A stretch of 64,000 bases of DNA from Lachnospiraceae bacterium G11 (GCA_900103495.1 FMWZ01000005.1:186001-250000), one strand, 5' to 3'. Positions 50,573 to 59,757 are shown, numbered from the stretch's first letter. A program made the numbers and translations. Notes: generated by a model from the letters alone, not told the origin.

Positions 50573-51541
50573 ATGGCTATAGAAGAGAAGAAAGAAGTGT
50601 CAAAAGAGGGGGCACTTAAAAAACAGTCAGCAATCAATGTACTAAGATCCCTTCTGCCGGTTATCGGTCTGATCGTCGTATGTGTACTCTTTAACATACT
50701 GACAAAGGGCAGCATGTGGAACAGCCGGAAACTTATTCTTAATCAGGTATATGTAGTTCTGATTTCGGCAACAGGGGTATTCTTCATTATGACAATGGGT
50801 GGCTTGGACTTTTCCCAGGGCTCAATCATGGGAATTGCATCCATTGTCGTATGCCTCCTGTCGAAAACAAACATCATTCTGGCAGTGGTTGGCGGCGTTG
50901 TGGCCGGAGCAGCAATCGGTGCAGTCAACGGTTACTTCTACGTAAACAGAAAGATTAAATCCTTCATCGTAACAATATGTACCATGTTCCTCTTCAGAGG
51001 ATTCATCAAGTACATGGCATCCAACTCACCTGTGGCTGCCAGCATGAAGGTTTATGATTACGATACCACCCCCATTAAGCTTGGTATCACGGCAGCAGTA
51101 CTTATTATCGGCTTTGTAGTATTCAGATTCACCAAGTTCGGTATCAACCTTAAAGCCATCGGTGCAGGTGAGAAGGCCGTTAAGTTCGCAGGCCTTAAGA
51201 CCGACAGAATGAAATTTATCATCTACGTTCTGGCAGGCGCCATCACAGGTCTTGCAGCCTTCGTAAACATCGTTAAGAACGGCTCAGCAACAGCTAACGT
51301 TGGTAACCAGCTTGAAACCCAGATACTTATAGCTCTGGTACTTGGCGGAATGCCCATATCGGGCGGTGCCAAGGTAAGATTCGAGAACATCATCGTAGGT
51401 TCACTTCTCTACATCGTACTGAACAACGGACTTATTATGATGGGCCTTTCAACCCAGGCCATGCAGCTCATCCAGGGCGTTGTATTCTTGATCTTCGTAG
51501 CAATCTTTGCGGACAGAGAGAACCTCTCAGTAATTAAATAA
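50573..51541 (+). CDS. Sugar ABC transporter permease 2 (CUT2, RbsC-like)
   Basis: A 322-aa permease of the same family as the gene at 48080, with eight to ten hydrophobic helices. It includes FFIMTMGGLDFSQGSIMGIA and the late GGMPISGGAKVRFENIIVG. I chose ATG at 50573, 6 nt after AAGGAGGG; the ATG at 50567 touches that site. It ends the importer operon and a terminator follows at 51553-51595. Together with the first permease it would make a heterodimeric channel. Confidence 0.9.
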   Translation: MAIEEKKEVSKEGALKKQSAINVLRSLLPVIGLIVVCVLFNILTKGSMWNSRKLILNQVYVVLISATGVFFIMTMGGLDFSQGSIMGIASIVVCLLSKTNIILAVVGGVVAGAAIGAVNGYFYVNRKIKSFIVTICTMFLFRGFIKYMASNSPVAASMKVYDYDTTPIKLGITAAVLIIGFVVFRFTKFGINLKAIGAGEKAVKFAGLKTDRMKFIIYVLAGAITGLAAFVNIVKNGSATANVGNQLETQILIALVLGGMPISGGAKVRFENIIVGSLLYIVLNNGLIMMGLSTQAMQLIQGVVFLIFVAIFADRENLSVIK

Positions 51542-51552
51542 ACCCTACCGAA

Positions 51553-51595
51553 GAACCCGGCAGTCGAGGCCTCGCCTCCCCGTCGGGCTCTTTTT
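51553..51595 (+). terminator. Terminator of the sugar importer operon
   Basis: CCCG (51556-51559) pairs with CGGG (51584-51587), flanked by GA/TC, with an inner hairpin GAGGC-CTC-GCCTC (51566-51578). Five T follow (51591-51595). Confidence 0.75.
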
Positions 51596-51596
51596 A

Positions 51597-51635
51597 TGTG
51601 CGGGCTTCGCGGCAAGCCTGTCCCAACTTTGCACA
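51597..51635. repeat. REP-like palindromic element, copy 2 (opposite orientation)
   Basis: TGTGC (51597-51601) and GCACA (51631-51635) are outer arms, and GGCTT/AAGCC pair inside. Read on the - strand the sequence begins TGTGCAAAGTTGGGACAGGC, matching the element at 24304 in 17 of 19 bases. It directly follows the importer terminator, as copy 1 follows a gene end. Confidence 0.6.
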
Positions 51636-51648
51636 TTTTGCCTGCCTG

Positions 51649-51685
51649 GGCGGATAATTCTTGCTTATTTTTCACATTATCCGCC
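51649..51685. repeat. 10-bp inverted repeat in the 529-bp spacer
   Basis: GGCGGATAAT (51649-51658) and ATTATCCGCC (51676-51685) are perfect reverse complements 17 nt apart, followed by ATAATTTTTG. On RNA this could act as an extra terminator behind the REP-like element. Confidence 0.5.
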
Positions 51686-52070
51686 ATAATTTTTGTTATG
51701 TTAACCTGTATTCATAATAAAAAGGCATTTTCAGCGGTATATTACACCATTTGGTTTACATAACCACAGAAAAACGCCAAAATAAGCGGATAAAATAGCG
51801 AAAATCATAGATTTCTCCGCAGATTGCCCTTAGTGAGCAATATTATGTAAACTAAAATACATAATAAATGTTCAAAAACACGAATCTATTATAAACATCT
51901 AAAAGAATAGCGATAAACCGCGGAAATCTTACATACGGAAATTCAAGCATTTTCGACTACGATAAGGGTATCAGTTTTAGGGATGGCGTAACCCTGGCTT
52001 CGGAGGCAGATGCGGTGAAGTCTATTTTGGTGTATAATAAGAGGGTAATATTATTTGGGAGGTTACACAC
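51686..52070. other. A+T-rich spacer before the GPH symporter
   Basis: No gene is seen here. GTTTACATAA (51754-51763) and TTATGTAAAC (51843-51852) form a widely spaced 10-bp inverted repeat, possibly two half sites of a regulator. TATAAT at 52033-52038 lacks a good -35. From 51895 to 52071 a frame stays open without ATG, and its last 35 codons (around YDKGISFRDGVTLASEAD) have coding-like composition; it may be the tail of a lost gene. GGGAGG near 52056 is the ribosome site of the symporter. Confidence 0.4.
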
Positions 52071-53540
52071 ATGAACCAGCACAAGAAAAACCTAATCTAT
52101 TACCCTCTGGGTACAGTAGGACGCGACATGGTATACGCTTTGTTTACAAACTATATCATGTTGTTTATTTTATACACCAGAAGTCTTACTGCAGCTCAGC
52201 TTGGTGCAGTTACAGCCATAATGGTGGCAGCCAGAATCTTTGATGCGTTGAATGACCCCATCATGGGTAACATCATCGAGAGAACCAGATCCAGATGGGG
52301 TAAGTTCAAACCATGGATGTTAATCGGAGTTCTTTCCACCAGCGTAGTAGTCTATCTGGTTTTCAACACCGACCTTACCGGTTGGAATTTCATTGTTTTC
52401 TTCGGCGTTATCTACTTCATGTACAGTATCACATATACCATGCATGACATTTCATACTGGGGAATGATTCCCGCACTTACCCAGGATGGCGACGAGAGAA
52501 ACTCACTTACAGCAAGAGCTACACTTTTCGCAGGAATCGGCGGAACCCTTGCTTCTATATTGATTCCCCTTCTCACAGCAGGTGAATTCGCCCTTGGCGG
52601 AAATGCCAAGACAGCGTACGGACGCATCGCACTTGTTATCTGTATTCTGGCCCCTGCATTTATTCTCTTTCCTATTTTCGGAGCAAGAGAGAACAGAGAT
52701 GATATGCAAAAGGAAGCTCCAAAGGTCAGCCTTAAGAAGATTGTTAAGACAATCGGCGGAAACGACCAGCTCCTTTGGATTTGCCTTATTTTCTTACTTC
52801 AGGAAATCGGAAACGGAATTGTTCTCGGAGGCGTAGGTTCCAACTACATTTACTTCGAGTTCGGATATGAAGGCGGCCTCTATTCTACATTTACAACAAT
52901 AGGTATGGCTGCAACGGCAGTATTGATGGTTATCTATCCTGCACTTTCCAAGAAGTATCACAGACAGCCCCTGGTTAAGTTCATGGGAATTGCCGCTACC
53001 ATAGGCTATATTATTCAGCTTGGATGTGGCGTGATAATGCCTTCATCAACCTTGAAGTTCTGGGTATTGACCTTCGGTTTCATGCTTGCAAACCTTGGTC
53101 AGTATGGCTTATACCTTATCATGATGATTTCCATTATAAATACTGTTGAGTATAATGAACTTAAGCACGGCACAAGAGACGAGGCTATCATCGCTTCAAT
53201 GAGACCTTTCCTTACCAAGCTTTCAAGCTCATTTACTGTAATCATCACTACGGTTTCATATCTTATCTGCCAGGTTACAGCTTACACCAACAGAATTTCT
53301 GAGTTGGAGACTCAGGCTGAAACCGGAGCACTTGATGCCGAAACCAAGAGTGCACAGATTGCTGCAGTTATCGGCGAAGTCGGAAAGACTCAAAAGATTG
53401 GACTTCTTGTTGCAATGACAGTTATCCCTTGCGCATTTATGCTGGCATCGGTTATTCTCTACAGAAAGTTCTATAAACTTGATGAAGAGCGTTATGATGA
53501 GATTTGTTCACAGCTTAATTCAAAGAAGGCGACAGAATAA
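52071..53540 (+). CDS. GPH-family sugar:cation symporter (MFS)
   Basis: A 489-aa membrane carrier with about twelve helices, of the glycoside-pentoside-hexuronide:cation symporter family (MelB/XynP type). The N-terminal family signature is seen as DALNDPIMGNIIERTRSRWGK in part (FDALNDPIMGN, then RSRWGKFKPW). A second signature region includes YTMHDISYWGMIPALT. Such carriers import oligosaccharides with Na+ or H+. Its stop overlaps the start of a cytosolic GH13 enzyme (TAATG), so transport and cleavage of an alpha-glucoside such as a malto- or isomalto-oligosaccharide are probably linked. GGGAGG precedes the ATG. The importer operon upstream ends at a terminator, so this is a new unit. Confidence 0.9.
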   Translation: MNQHKKNLIYYPLGTVGRDMVYALFTNYIMLFILYTRSLTAAQLGAVTAIMVAARIFDALNDPIMGNIIERTRSRWGKFKPWMLIGVLSTSVVVYLVFNTDLTGWNFIVFFGVIYFMYSITYTMHDISYWGMIPALTQDGDERNSLTARATLFAGIGGTLASILIPLLTAGEFALGGNAKTAYGRIALVICILAPAFILFPIFGARENRDDMQKEAPKVSLKKIVKTIGGNDQLLWICLIFLLQEIGNGIVLGGVGSNYIYFEFGYEGGLYSTFTTIGMAATAVLMVIYPALSKKYHRQPLVKFMGIAATIGYIIQLGCGVIMPSSTLKFWVLTFGFMLANLGQYGLYLIMMISIINTVEYNELKHGTRDEAIIASMRPFLTKLSSSFTVIITTVSYLICQVTAYTNRISELETQAETGALDAETKSAQIAAVIGEVGKTQKIGLLVAMTVIPCAFMLASVILYRKFYKLDEERYDEICSQLNSKKATE

Positions 53541-54847
53541 TGTGGGCTTATGAGAGCGTAATATATCAGATATATACATTGGGATTTTGTGGGGCACCGT
53601 TTGAAAATGACGGTGCCCTTGTGCATAGAATTCTTAAGGTGAAGGACTGGATTCCGCACCTTAAGAAGCTTGGAGTTAACGCAGTTCTCTTTAATCCTTT
53701 GTTCGAATCCGATACCCATGGATATAATACAAGGGATTACAGAAAGCTTGATGTGAGGCTTGGAACCAACGAGGACTTTAAGGCGGTATGCGATGAACTT
53801 CATAGAGCAGGGATTAAGATAATCCTTGATGGAGTGTTTAATCACGTGGGCAGAGGCTTCTTCGCCTTTAAGGACGTACAGGAGAAGAAGTGGGATTCCG
53901 AATATAAGGATTGGTTTAATATAAGTTTTGACGGAAACAGCTGCTACGATGACGGCTTCTGGTATGAGGGCTGGGAAGGCCACTTTGAACTGGTAAAGCT
54001 AAACCTTAACAATGAAGCAGTCGTAAACTATCTTTTTGACAGCGTCAAAATGTGGATAGACGAGTTTGGAATCGATGGCCTGAGGCTTGACGTAGCCTAT
54101 TGCATCGACCGAAATTTCCTAAGAAGATTAAGGAGCGCCACAAGCTCATGGAAAGAGGATTTCTTCCTTATGGGAGAGATGATTCATGGCGATTACAATT
54201 CTCTTGTGGCAGACGACATGTGCCACTCCTCAACCAATTATGAGTGCTATAAGGGAATGCATTCTGCCTTTAACTCCTATAACCTGTTTGAGATCGTTCA
54301 TTCCCTTCTCAGGCAGTTTGGACCTGAGCAGTGGACTCTTTATAAAGGAAAGCACTTACTAAGTTTCGTGGATAACCATGATGTGTCAAGAATCGCTACT
54401 GTCTTAAATAACCCCAATCACCTGCCATTAATTTACGGCATGATGTTTGGAATGCCGGGAATTCCGGCAATATATTACGGAAGTGAGTGGGGAATCGAGG
54501 GCGATAAGGGGCAGGGCGATCCTGCATTAAGGCCCTGCATAGACAAACCGGAATGGAATGAACTTACGGATAAAATAGCATCCATGGTGAAGGCAAGAAG
54601 AGAAAGCCATGCCTTAAACTATGGCGGCTTTAAATCCCTGGTCCTTACAAACAGGCAGTGTGTATATGAAAGGGAGAGTGAGCAGGGCAGAGTTATGGTG
54701 GCCATAAATGCCGATGAGAACCCCTTTACTGCACACTTTGACGCCAGAGCAGGAAGAGCAAAGGATTTGATTACGGGGGCAGAGATAGACTTCGGAGGAG
54801 GACTTGATATCCCGCCCTACACCGTTTATTTCCTTAGCCCATATTAA
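53540..54847 (+). CDS. Cytosolic GH13 alpha-amylase-family glycosidase
   Basis: A 435-aa GH13 enzyme with no signal peptide. The four conserved regions are intact: DGVFNH (region I), GLRLDVA with nucleophile Asp184, the acid/base Glu213 in MGEMIHGD, and FVDNHD with stabilising Asp281. At 435 residues it is short, with a compact domain B and a small C-terminal sandwich. This is typical of oligosaccharide-acting enzymes (maltogenic amylase-like, cyclomaltodextrinase-like or glucosidases) rather than of starch-acting secreted amylases. Its ATG overlaps the symporter stop, so it likely cleaves what that carrier imports. The NMT1-like ABC genes follow after only 23 bp. Confidence 0.88.
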   Translation: MWAYESVIYQIYTLGFCGAPFENDGALVHRILKVKDWIPHLKKLGVNAVLFNPLFESDTHGYNTRDYRKLDVRLGTNEDFKAVCDELHRAGIKIILDGVFNHVGRGFFAFKDVQEKKWDSEYKDWFNISFDGNSCYDDGFWYEGWEGHFELVKLNLNNEAVVNYLFDSVKMWIDEFGIDGLRLDVAYCIDRNFLRRLRSATSSWKEDFFLMGEMIHGDYNSLVADDMCHSSTNYECYKGMHSAFNSYNLFEIVHSLLRQFGPEQWTLYKGKHLLSFVDNHDVSRIATVLNNPNHLPLIYGMMFGMPGIPAIYYGSEWGIEGDKGQGDPALRPCIDKPEWNELTDKIASMVKARRESHALNYGGFKSLVLTNRQCVYERESEQGRVMVAINADENPFTAHFDARAGRAKDLITGAEIDFGGGLDIPPYTVYFLSPY

Positions 54848-54870
54848 TAAAAAAGGAGTGAGATATTATT

Positions 54871-55971
54871 ATGAAAAGAAAATTTATATCAGTTATTTGT
54901 GCGGCAGTACTTGTTATGACAACTGCTCTTGCAGGCTGCGGAAATGCAAGCACGAACAAGCCTGAAGAAACACCTGTAACGGAATCAGAAACGGTGACTG
55001 AAGAAGTCACTGAAGAAGTGACACCTGAGCCCACCGAAGTTGTGGAAGAGGCTCCTGCTGTGGTCTACGAGGATGTTGACATTAATGTCGCTGCCCTTAA
55101 AGGACCCACTGCAATGGGTATGGTTAAGCTTATGGATGAGTCTGACAAAGGTGAGACAGCTACCAATCACTACACCTTTACCATAAGTGCAGCACCGGAT
55201 GAGATAACACCCGCTATCGTTCAAGGCAATCTTGATATAGCAGCGGTACCCGCTAACCTGGCAGCAGTTCTTTACAACAAGACTAAGGGTGGAGTAAAAG
55301 TCATCGCAGTCAATACCCTCGGAGTCTTATATATAGTAGAAAACGGCGAGACCATTAACACCGTAGAGGATTTAAAAGGAAAGACAATCTATGCATCAGG
55401 CAAAGGAGCAACTCCCGAGTATGCCCTTAACTATATGCTATCAGCCAATGGAATCAATCCTGACACCGATGTCACAATCGAGTATAAAGCAGAACATGCC
55501 GAGTGTGTAAGCGCTTTGGAGAACGACCCCAACGGAGTGGCAATGCTTCCCCAGCCCTTCGTAACAACAGCTCAGTTACAGAATGAGAAAACAAGAATAG
55601 CTCTAGATATGACCAAGGAGTGGCAGAATGCAGCAAGTGCTTCAGGCTCCGGAGCCACATTGATAACGGGAGTTGTTATAGCAAGAACCCAGTTTGTGGA
55701 AGAACACCCGGAGGCAGTGGATCTCTTCCTTGAGCAGTATGGGAAATCTGTAGATTTTACCAATGAGAATATAGACGAAGCTTCTACACTTATTGAGAAC
55801 TATGGTATTATTAAAGCAACTGTTGCAGCCAAGGCAATTCCTTACTGCAACATAACCTGCATGGCAGGCGATGAGATGAAAGAGAAACTCTCCGGATACC
55901 TTGGTGAGCTTTACAACCAGAATCCGGAATCAGTAGGTGGAGAGCTGCCGAAGGATGAATTCTACTACTAA
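54871..55971 (+). CDS. NMT1/SsuA-like ABC substrate-binding lipoprotein
   Basis: A 366-aa lipoprotein: signal peptide with lipobox LAGC (Cys23), an acidic Thr/Glu/Pro linker to about residue 65, then a two-lobed binding fold starting DINVAALKGPTAMGMVKL. Segments GNLDIAAVPANLAAVLYNKTKG and LKGKTIYASGKGATPEYALNYML are typical of the SsuA/TauA/NMT1 group (sulfonates, nitrate, pyrimidine precursors of thiamine). The true ligand is not evident. AAGGAGTGA precedes the ATG, and it starts 23 bp after the GH13 gene. The permease start overlaps its last 17 bases. The complete importer is followed by a MalT-like regulator. Confidence 0.85.
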   Translation: MKRKFISVICAAVLVMTTALAGCGNASTNKPEETPVTESETVTEEVTEEVTPEPTEVVEEAPAVVYEDVDINVAALKGPTAMGMVKLMDESDKGETATNHYTFTISAAPDEITPAIVQGNLDIAAVPANLAAVLYNKTKGGVKVIAVNTLGVLYIVENGETINTVEDLKGKTIYASGKGATPEYALNYMLSANGINPDTDVTIEYKAEHAECVSALENDPNGVAMLPQPFVTTAQLQNEKTRIALDMTKEWQNAASASGSGATLITGVVIARTQFVEEHPEAVDLFLEQYGKSVDFTNENIDEASTLIENYGIIKATVAAKAIPYCNITCMAGDEMKEKLSGYLGELYNQNPESVGGELPKDEFYY

Positions 55972-56722
55972 GTTCTTTAGAAAGAGAAAAGGGACTATAT
56001 TTGCGATTGTTTTCTGGCTTCTCATATGGCAGATTGTTTCCATTTGCCTTAAGTCGGATATCCTTCTTGTTTCCCCAATAAAGGTAGTGAAGTGTTTGGG
56101 GGAGCTTATAGTCACTTTTGATTTTTGGAGAGCGGTAGGTTTTTCCTTCATAAGGATAATTGCGGGCTTTCTGCTTGCTTTAATTCTGGGTATTATATTT
56201 GCTACAATTTCTTATGACATTAAGCCGATTCGGGAGTTCATCGAACTCCCGCTGTCGGTTATCAAAGTAACGCCGGTGGCATCCTTTATCATTCTTGTAC
56301 TTATTTGGATTCCATCCAAGAACCTGTCGGTGTTTATTTCTTTCCTTATGGCGTTCCCTGTTTTCTACACCAACATATTTAAGGGACTTTCCACGGTGGA
56401 CGATAAGATGAAGGCCATGGCGGATGTTTTTCGTTTACCCATATCAGGTCAAATCAGATATATCTACATTCCGGGAGTAATACCTTTCTTTAAGGCGGCC
56501 TGTTCGTTAGCTTTAAGCTTTTCCTGGAAGGCAGGAATCGCAGCGGAAATCATAGGGCTTCCCAGAGGCTCCATGGGAGAGAGGCTTTACGAAGCAAAGA
56601 TTTATCTTAACACTGACAGAATGTTTGCATGGACGGTGACAATAATTGCCATAAGTGTGGTGTTTGAGAAGATAGTGGGTTTTGCCATAAATAAGGCAAT
56701 GGACAGATTGGAGGGAAGATAA
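55955..56722 (+). CDS. ABC transporter permease (SsuC/TauC-like)
   Basis: A 255-aa permease with about six hydrophobic helices. The cytoplasmic coupling loop that touches the ATPase is seen as FRLPISGQIRYIYIPGVIPF, followed by FSWKAGIAAEIIG. I chose ATG at 55955 because GGTGGAGAG lies upstream and the first helix then starts properly; it overlaps the binding-protein gene by 17 bp. The ATPase follows after one base. The set of binding protein, permease and ATPase is complete for a type I importer. Confidence 0.85.
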   Translation: MNSTTKFFRKRKGTIFAIVFWLLIWQIVSICLKSDILLVSPIKVVKCLGELIVTFDFWRAVGFSFIRIIAGFLLALILGIIFATISYDIKPIREFIELPLSVIKVTPVASFIILVLIWIPSKNLSVFISFLMAFPVFYTNIFKGLSTVDDKMKAMADVFRLPISGQIRYIYIPGVIPFFKAACSLALSFSWKAGIAAEIIGLPRGSMGERLYEAKIYLNTDRMFAWTVTIIAISVVFEKIVGFAINKAMDRLEGR

Positions 56723-56723
56723 C

Positions 56724-57302
56724 ATGGCGATAAGTGTTAAGAATCTCTCCAAATCCTACGGAGAAAACAAGGTCTTAAATGACTTTTCAAAAGTCTTTGA
56801 AGATAATTCATTTACGTGTATAATGGGTAAGTCAGGAGTGGGCAAAACCACCCTGCTTAATGTGATATTAGGGGTCACGAAGCAGGATGCCGGTGAAATT
56901 TGTGGCAGAGAGAATGCAAGATTCAGCGCGGTTTTCCAGGAGAACAGGCTGTGTGAGAACCTGACGGCTCTTCTTAATGTGAAGATGGTAACGGATATTT
57001 CGGGACGATATTCCCGGTCCGATATTATAAATATGTTTAAGAGAATCGGAATCGACGGAGAGGATAAGAAACCGGTAAGCGACTTCAGTGGAGGGATGAA
57101 GAGACGCGTGGCTATCTTGAGAGCTCTGATGGCAGATTTCGACATTCTTGTTATGGATGAGCCCTTAAAGGGGCTTGATGAGGAAACAAAGGGGAGTGTA
57201 GTGGAGTTGATTCGTGAGCTGACAGAGGGCAAAATTGTCATTATGACAACTCATGATCCTGCTGAACCAAAGCTTTTTGATGCCGAGATAATACAAATCT
57301 GA
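56724..57302 (+). CDS. ABC transporter ATPase, unusually short
   Basis: A 192-aa ATPase with intact Walker A (GKSGVGKTT), Q loop (FQENRLCE), signature (FSGGMKRRV), Walker B with D loop (LVMDEPLKGLDEE) and H loop (MTTHDP). Partners of SsuC/TauC permeases are normally about 240-260 residues. The missing part is the C-terminal helical tail, which is variable, so the protein should still work. It begins one base after the permease stop. The large regulator gene begins 17 bp later. Confidence 0.85.
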   Translation: MAISVKNLSKSYGENKVLNDFSKVFEDNSFTCIMGKSGVGKTTLLNVILGVTKQDAGEICGRENARFSAVFQENRLCENLTALLNVKMVTDISGRYSRSDIINMFKRIGIDGEDKKPVSDFSGGMKRRVAILRALMADFDILVMDEPLKGLDEETKGSVVELIRELTEGKIVIMTTHDPAEPKLFDAEIIQI

Positions 57303-57319
57303 CTTAGGGAGTAAAAGGT

Positions 57320-59695
57320 TTGGAGTATATAAGGGTACCTGCCGTTTATGACAAGATGAAACGGGCAGAAGAGACTTACGCGCCCATGGTTCTTATGGCA
57401 CCGTCAGGGTGTGGAAAGAGCGCGGCAATTTCATATTACTATCGTCGAAAGAAGACACTTATTCTTAGCTGTAAGAGTGGCAAACCGGAGGATATGCCCG
57501 CGCCCTCTTCCATAAGACAAAGTGTAGTCGTTATTGAGGATGCCCAGTGGCTTAATGACGAGGAAGGCATAAGATATATTAAAGAGCTTTTAAACTTCCC
57601 CGGAATTCAGACTGCCATATTAACAAGGGGCGATTTCCCCTCATATCTTGCTCCTTTGGAGCTTTCCCTTGGATTTGTACGAATAACTGAGAAGGATTTC
57701 CTTATGGGTCCCAAAGAAGTGCGGAGCTTTTTTGCATCCATGGGAACGGAAATAAGTGATGATGACCTTGAGAAGGTCTGGGAAACTTCGGGAGGATATG
57801 CCCCTTCCGTTTATTATTTTGCCAATCGAATGGAGCACGGGGAACACTTCTCTGAGAGTTTAAGAACTTTGGTAAGGGAAGATCTTTTCCACCTGTGGGA
57901 TACCAATTTATTCCACACATGGGATACGGCCTTTATTGATTTTGCGCTGGCAGTCTGTCCCTATGACACCTTCTCTATTCCTCTTGCAGAGTATCTTACA
58001 GGAAATACACGAATAGCGGAGGTGATTGAGTATTGCCGAACCGTTATGGCGCAGCTTCAGCATGAGGAAGACGGCACATACTCCTTTAGGCTTTCTCTAA
58101 AGAGATTCTATCTCTGGAAGCGCAATCTTTCCTGGAGCAGGGAGAAATCCGTAGAAAACTACGTTTTGGCCGCAAAGTATTATGAAGAAAACGGTGACAT
58201 CAAAAATGCCTTAAGGTTCTATGATGAGGCGGGGGATACTGCAAGCATAAAGAGGCTCCTTATTTATAATGCAGAATTAAACCCCGGAAACGGTCAATAC
58301 ATAGAAACAAAGGATTACTACTTTAATCTTCCGAGAGAAGAAATTCTTGACAATCCCATACTTATCTCAGGAATGTGCATGTTGTGTGCCCTGGTTGTGG
58401 AGCCGGCCAAATCCGATGAGTGGTATGATGAGCTGGTTAAATATGAGAAAAACAGGAACAATCCCAAGGAGAAGCGAAAAGAGGCGAAAAGCCTTATTGC
58501 CTACCTTGACATAGCTCTTCCTCAAAGGGGAATAAGAGGCATAATTTCAATCCTTAAAGGGGCTTTTTCTCTTGTGAGAAAGGGCGATTTGTCCTTGCCC
58601 GAAATGTCAGTAACCAGTAATATGCCATCTGTTATGAACGGCGGACTGGATTTCTGCGACTGGTCCAAAAACGATAAGCAGTTAGCTAAAATGATGGGGG
58701 GCCCTGTGGAAGGCGTCGTGGGAAAACACGGAAAAGGTCTGGTAACTTTGGCCCTTGCCGAAAGCGGCCTTGAGAAAGGCACCATGTCCTCCCTTGAGGT
58801 TCTTAACAGGTGTAACGAAGGCTATGAGCAGGCCGGCCACGGCGGAAGCTTAGAGATGTGCTTCGTGGCTACCGGTATCCTTACAAGGCAGCATATACTT
58901 GACGGAAACATTTCCGCAGCTTTAAGAGTCTTTAACGGCTTTAAGGCCAAAGCCGAGGCAGAGAAGGCCAGAAATCTCAAGGGCAACATGGAGGCCTTTG
59001 AAGCTTGGATAAGCCTTTACTCAGGGGATGTGTCCGTTGTCAGAAGATATATTAATTCTGTTACGGATATCAGAGAGGGATTTTCCACTCTGGACAAATT
59101 CAGGCAGCTTATTAAGGCCAGATGTCTGGTGGAGGAGAACCGCCTTGATGAGGCTCTTGATATATTAAGCATTTTGAGGACCTATTACATCCCCTACCAA
59201 AGACATTTCATTCAGATGGAATGTGAGACCCTGACCTCGATAATTCTCTACAGAAAAGGGGATCCGGCCTGGAGAGAACAGCTGGCGGACGTATTCATAA
59301 AAGGCTTTGAGTATCATTTCACCAGATTGTTTTCGTTGGAGGGATCGGCGATTTTACCTCTTTTAAAGGAGTTTAATTCCGATGCAGCCAGCATTGAGAT
59401 GAGGAAGTATATCAAGAGTATTGAAAACGAGGCAACCTTCGTTTCCGGATATTACCCTGATTATATGCTCTTTATTCCTGAGCCCACCGTTAATCTTACC
59501 AAGCGTGAGAGCCAGATCCTTTCAATGCTTTGCATGGGAATGAGCACTGATGAGATCTGCGACGAGTGCGGAATTTCATATGACGGACTCAAGAAACACA
59601 ACAAAAATATCTACAGAAAACTTGGAGCCAGAGACAGGGCGGAGGCTGAAAGAAAAGCCATACACCTTGGTCTGGTGCAAAGACCAAAAATATAA
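57320..59695 (+). CDS. Large LuxR-type regulator with N-terminal P-loop (MalT/LAL-like)
   Basis: A 791-aa STAND-type regulator. Walker A is APSGCGKS (residues 27-34) and a Walker B-like VVVIEDAQW follows. A long central helical region (about 250-690) of TPR-like repeats presumably binds the inducer. The C-terminal LuxR helix-turn-helix is LTKRESQILSMLCMGMSTDE with DGLKKHNKNIYRKLG. The start is TTG at 57320 with GGGAG 9 nt upstream. It lies 17 bp after a small-molecule ABC importer and is likely to control it, as MalT-like proteins control uptake genes. The inducer is unknown. The transcript probably ends before the secA promoter, where a perfect inverted repeat without T tract is present. Confidence 0.88.
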   Translation: MEYIRVPAVYDKMKRAEETYAPMVLMAPSGCGKSAAISYYYRRKKTLILSCKSGKPEDMPAPSSIRQSVVVIEDAQWLNDEEGIRYIKELLNFPGIQTAILTRGDFPSYLAPLELSLGFVRITEKDFLMGPKEVRSFFASMGTEISDDDLEKVWETSGGYAPSVYYFANRMEHGEHFSESLRTLVREDLFHLWDTNLFHTWDTAFIDFALAVCPYDTFSIPLAEYLTGNTRIAEVIEYCRTVMAQLQHEEDGTYSFRLSLKRFYLWKRNLSWSREKSVENYVLAAKYYEENGDIKNALRFYDEAGDTASIKRLLIYNAELNPGNGQYIETKDYYFNLPREEILDNPILISGMCMLCALVVEPAKSDEWYDELVKYEKNRNNPKEKRKEAKSLIAYLDIALPQRGIRGIISILKGAFSLVRKGDLSLPEMSVTSNMPSVMNGGLDFCDWSKNDKQLAKMMGGPVEGVVGKHGKGLVTLALAESGLEKGTMSSLEVLNRCNEGYEQAGHGGSLEMCFVATGILTRQHILDGNISAALRVFNGFKAKAEAEKARNLKGNMEAFEAWISLYSGDVSVVRRYINSVTDIREGFSTLDKFRQLIKARCLVEENRLDEALDILSILRTYYIPYQRHFIQMECETLTSIILYRKGDPAWREQLADVFIKGFEYHFTRLFSLEGSAILPLLKEFNSDAASIEMRKYIKSIENEATFVSGYYPDYMLFIPEPTVNLTKRESQILSMLCMGMSTDEICDECGISYDGLKKHNKNIYRKLGARDRAEAERKAIHLGLVQRPKI

Positions 59696-59721
59696 TATAA
59701 AGTTTACAAAAACTTAATTTT

Positions 59722-59757
59722 TTAGAGCCTATACAGCAGTTGAAGTATAGGCTCTAA
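59722..59757. repeat. 13-bp perfect inverted repeat overlapping the secA promoter
   Basis: TTAGAGCCTATAC (59722-59734) and GTATAGGCTCTAA (59745-59757) are exact reverse complements 10 nt apart. The right arm overlaps the promoter spacer. Neither strand has a T tract after the stem, so it is a weak terminator at best and may be an operator. Confidence 0.6.

Noticed and set aside
59722-59757. Ordinary Rho-independent terminator of the LuxR-type gene
   Set aside because: The stem is strong but T residues precede it rather than follow it, and its right arm lies within the secA promoter.
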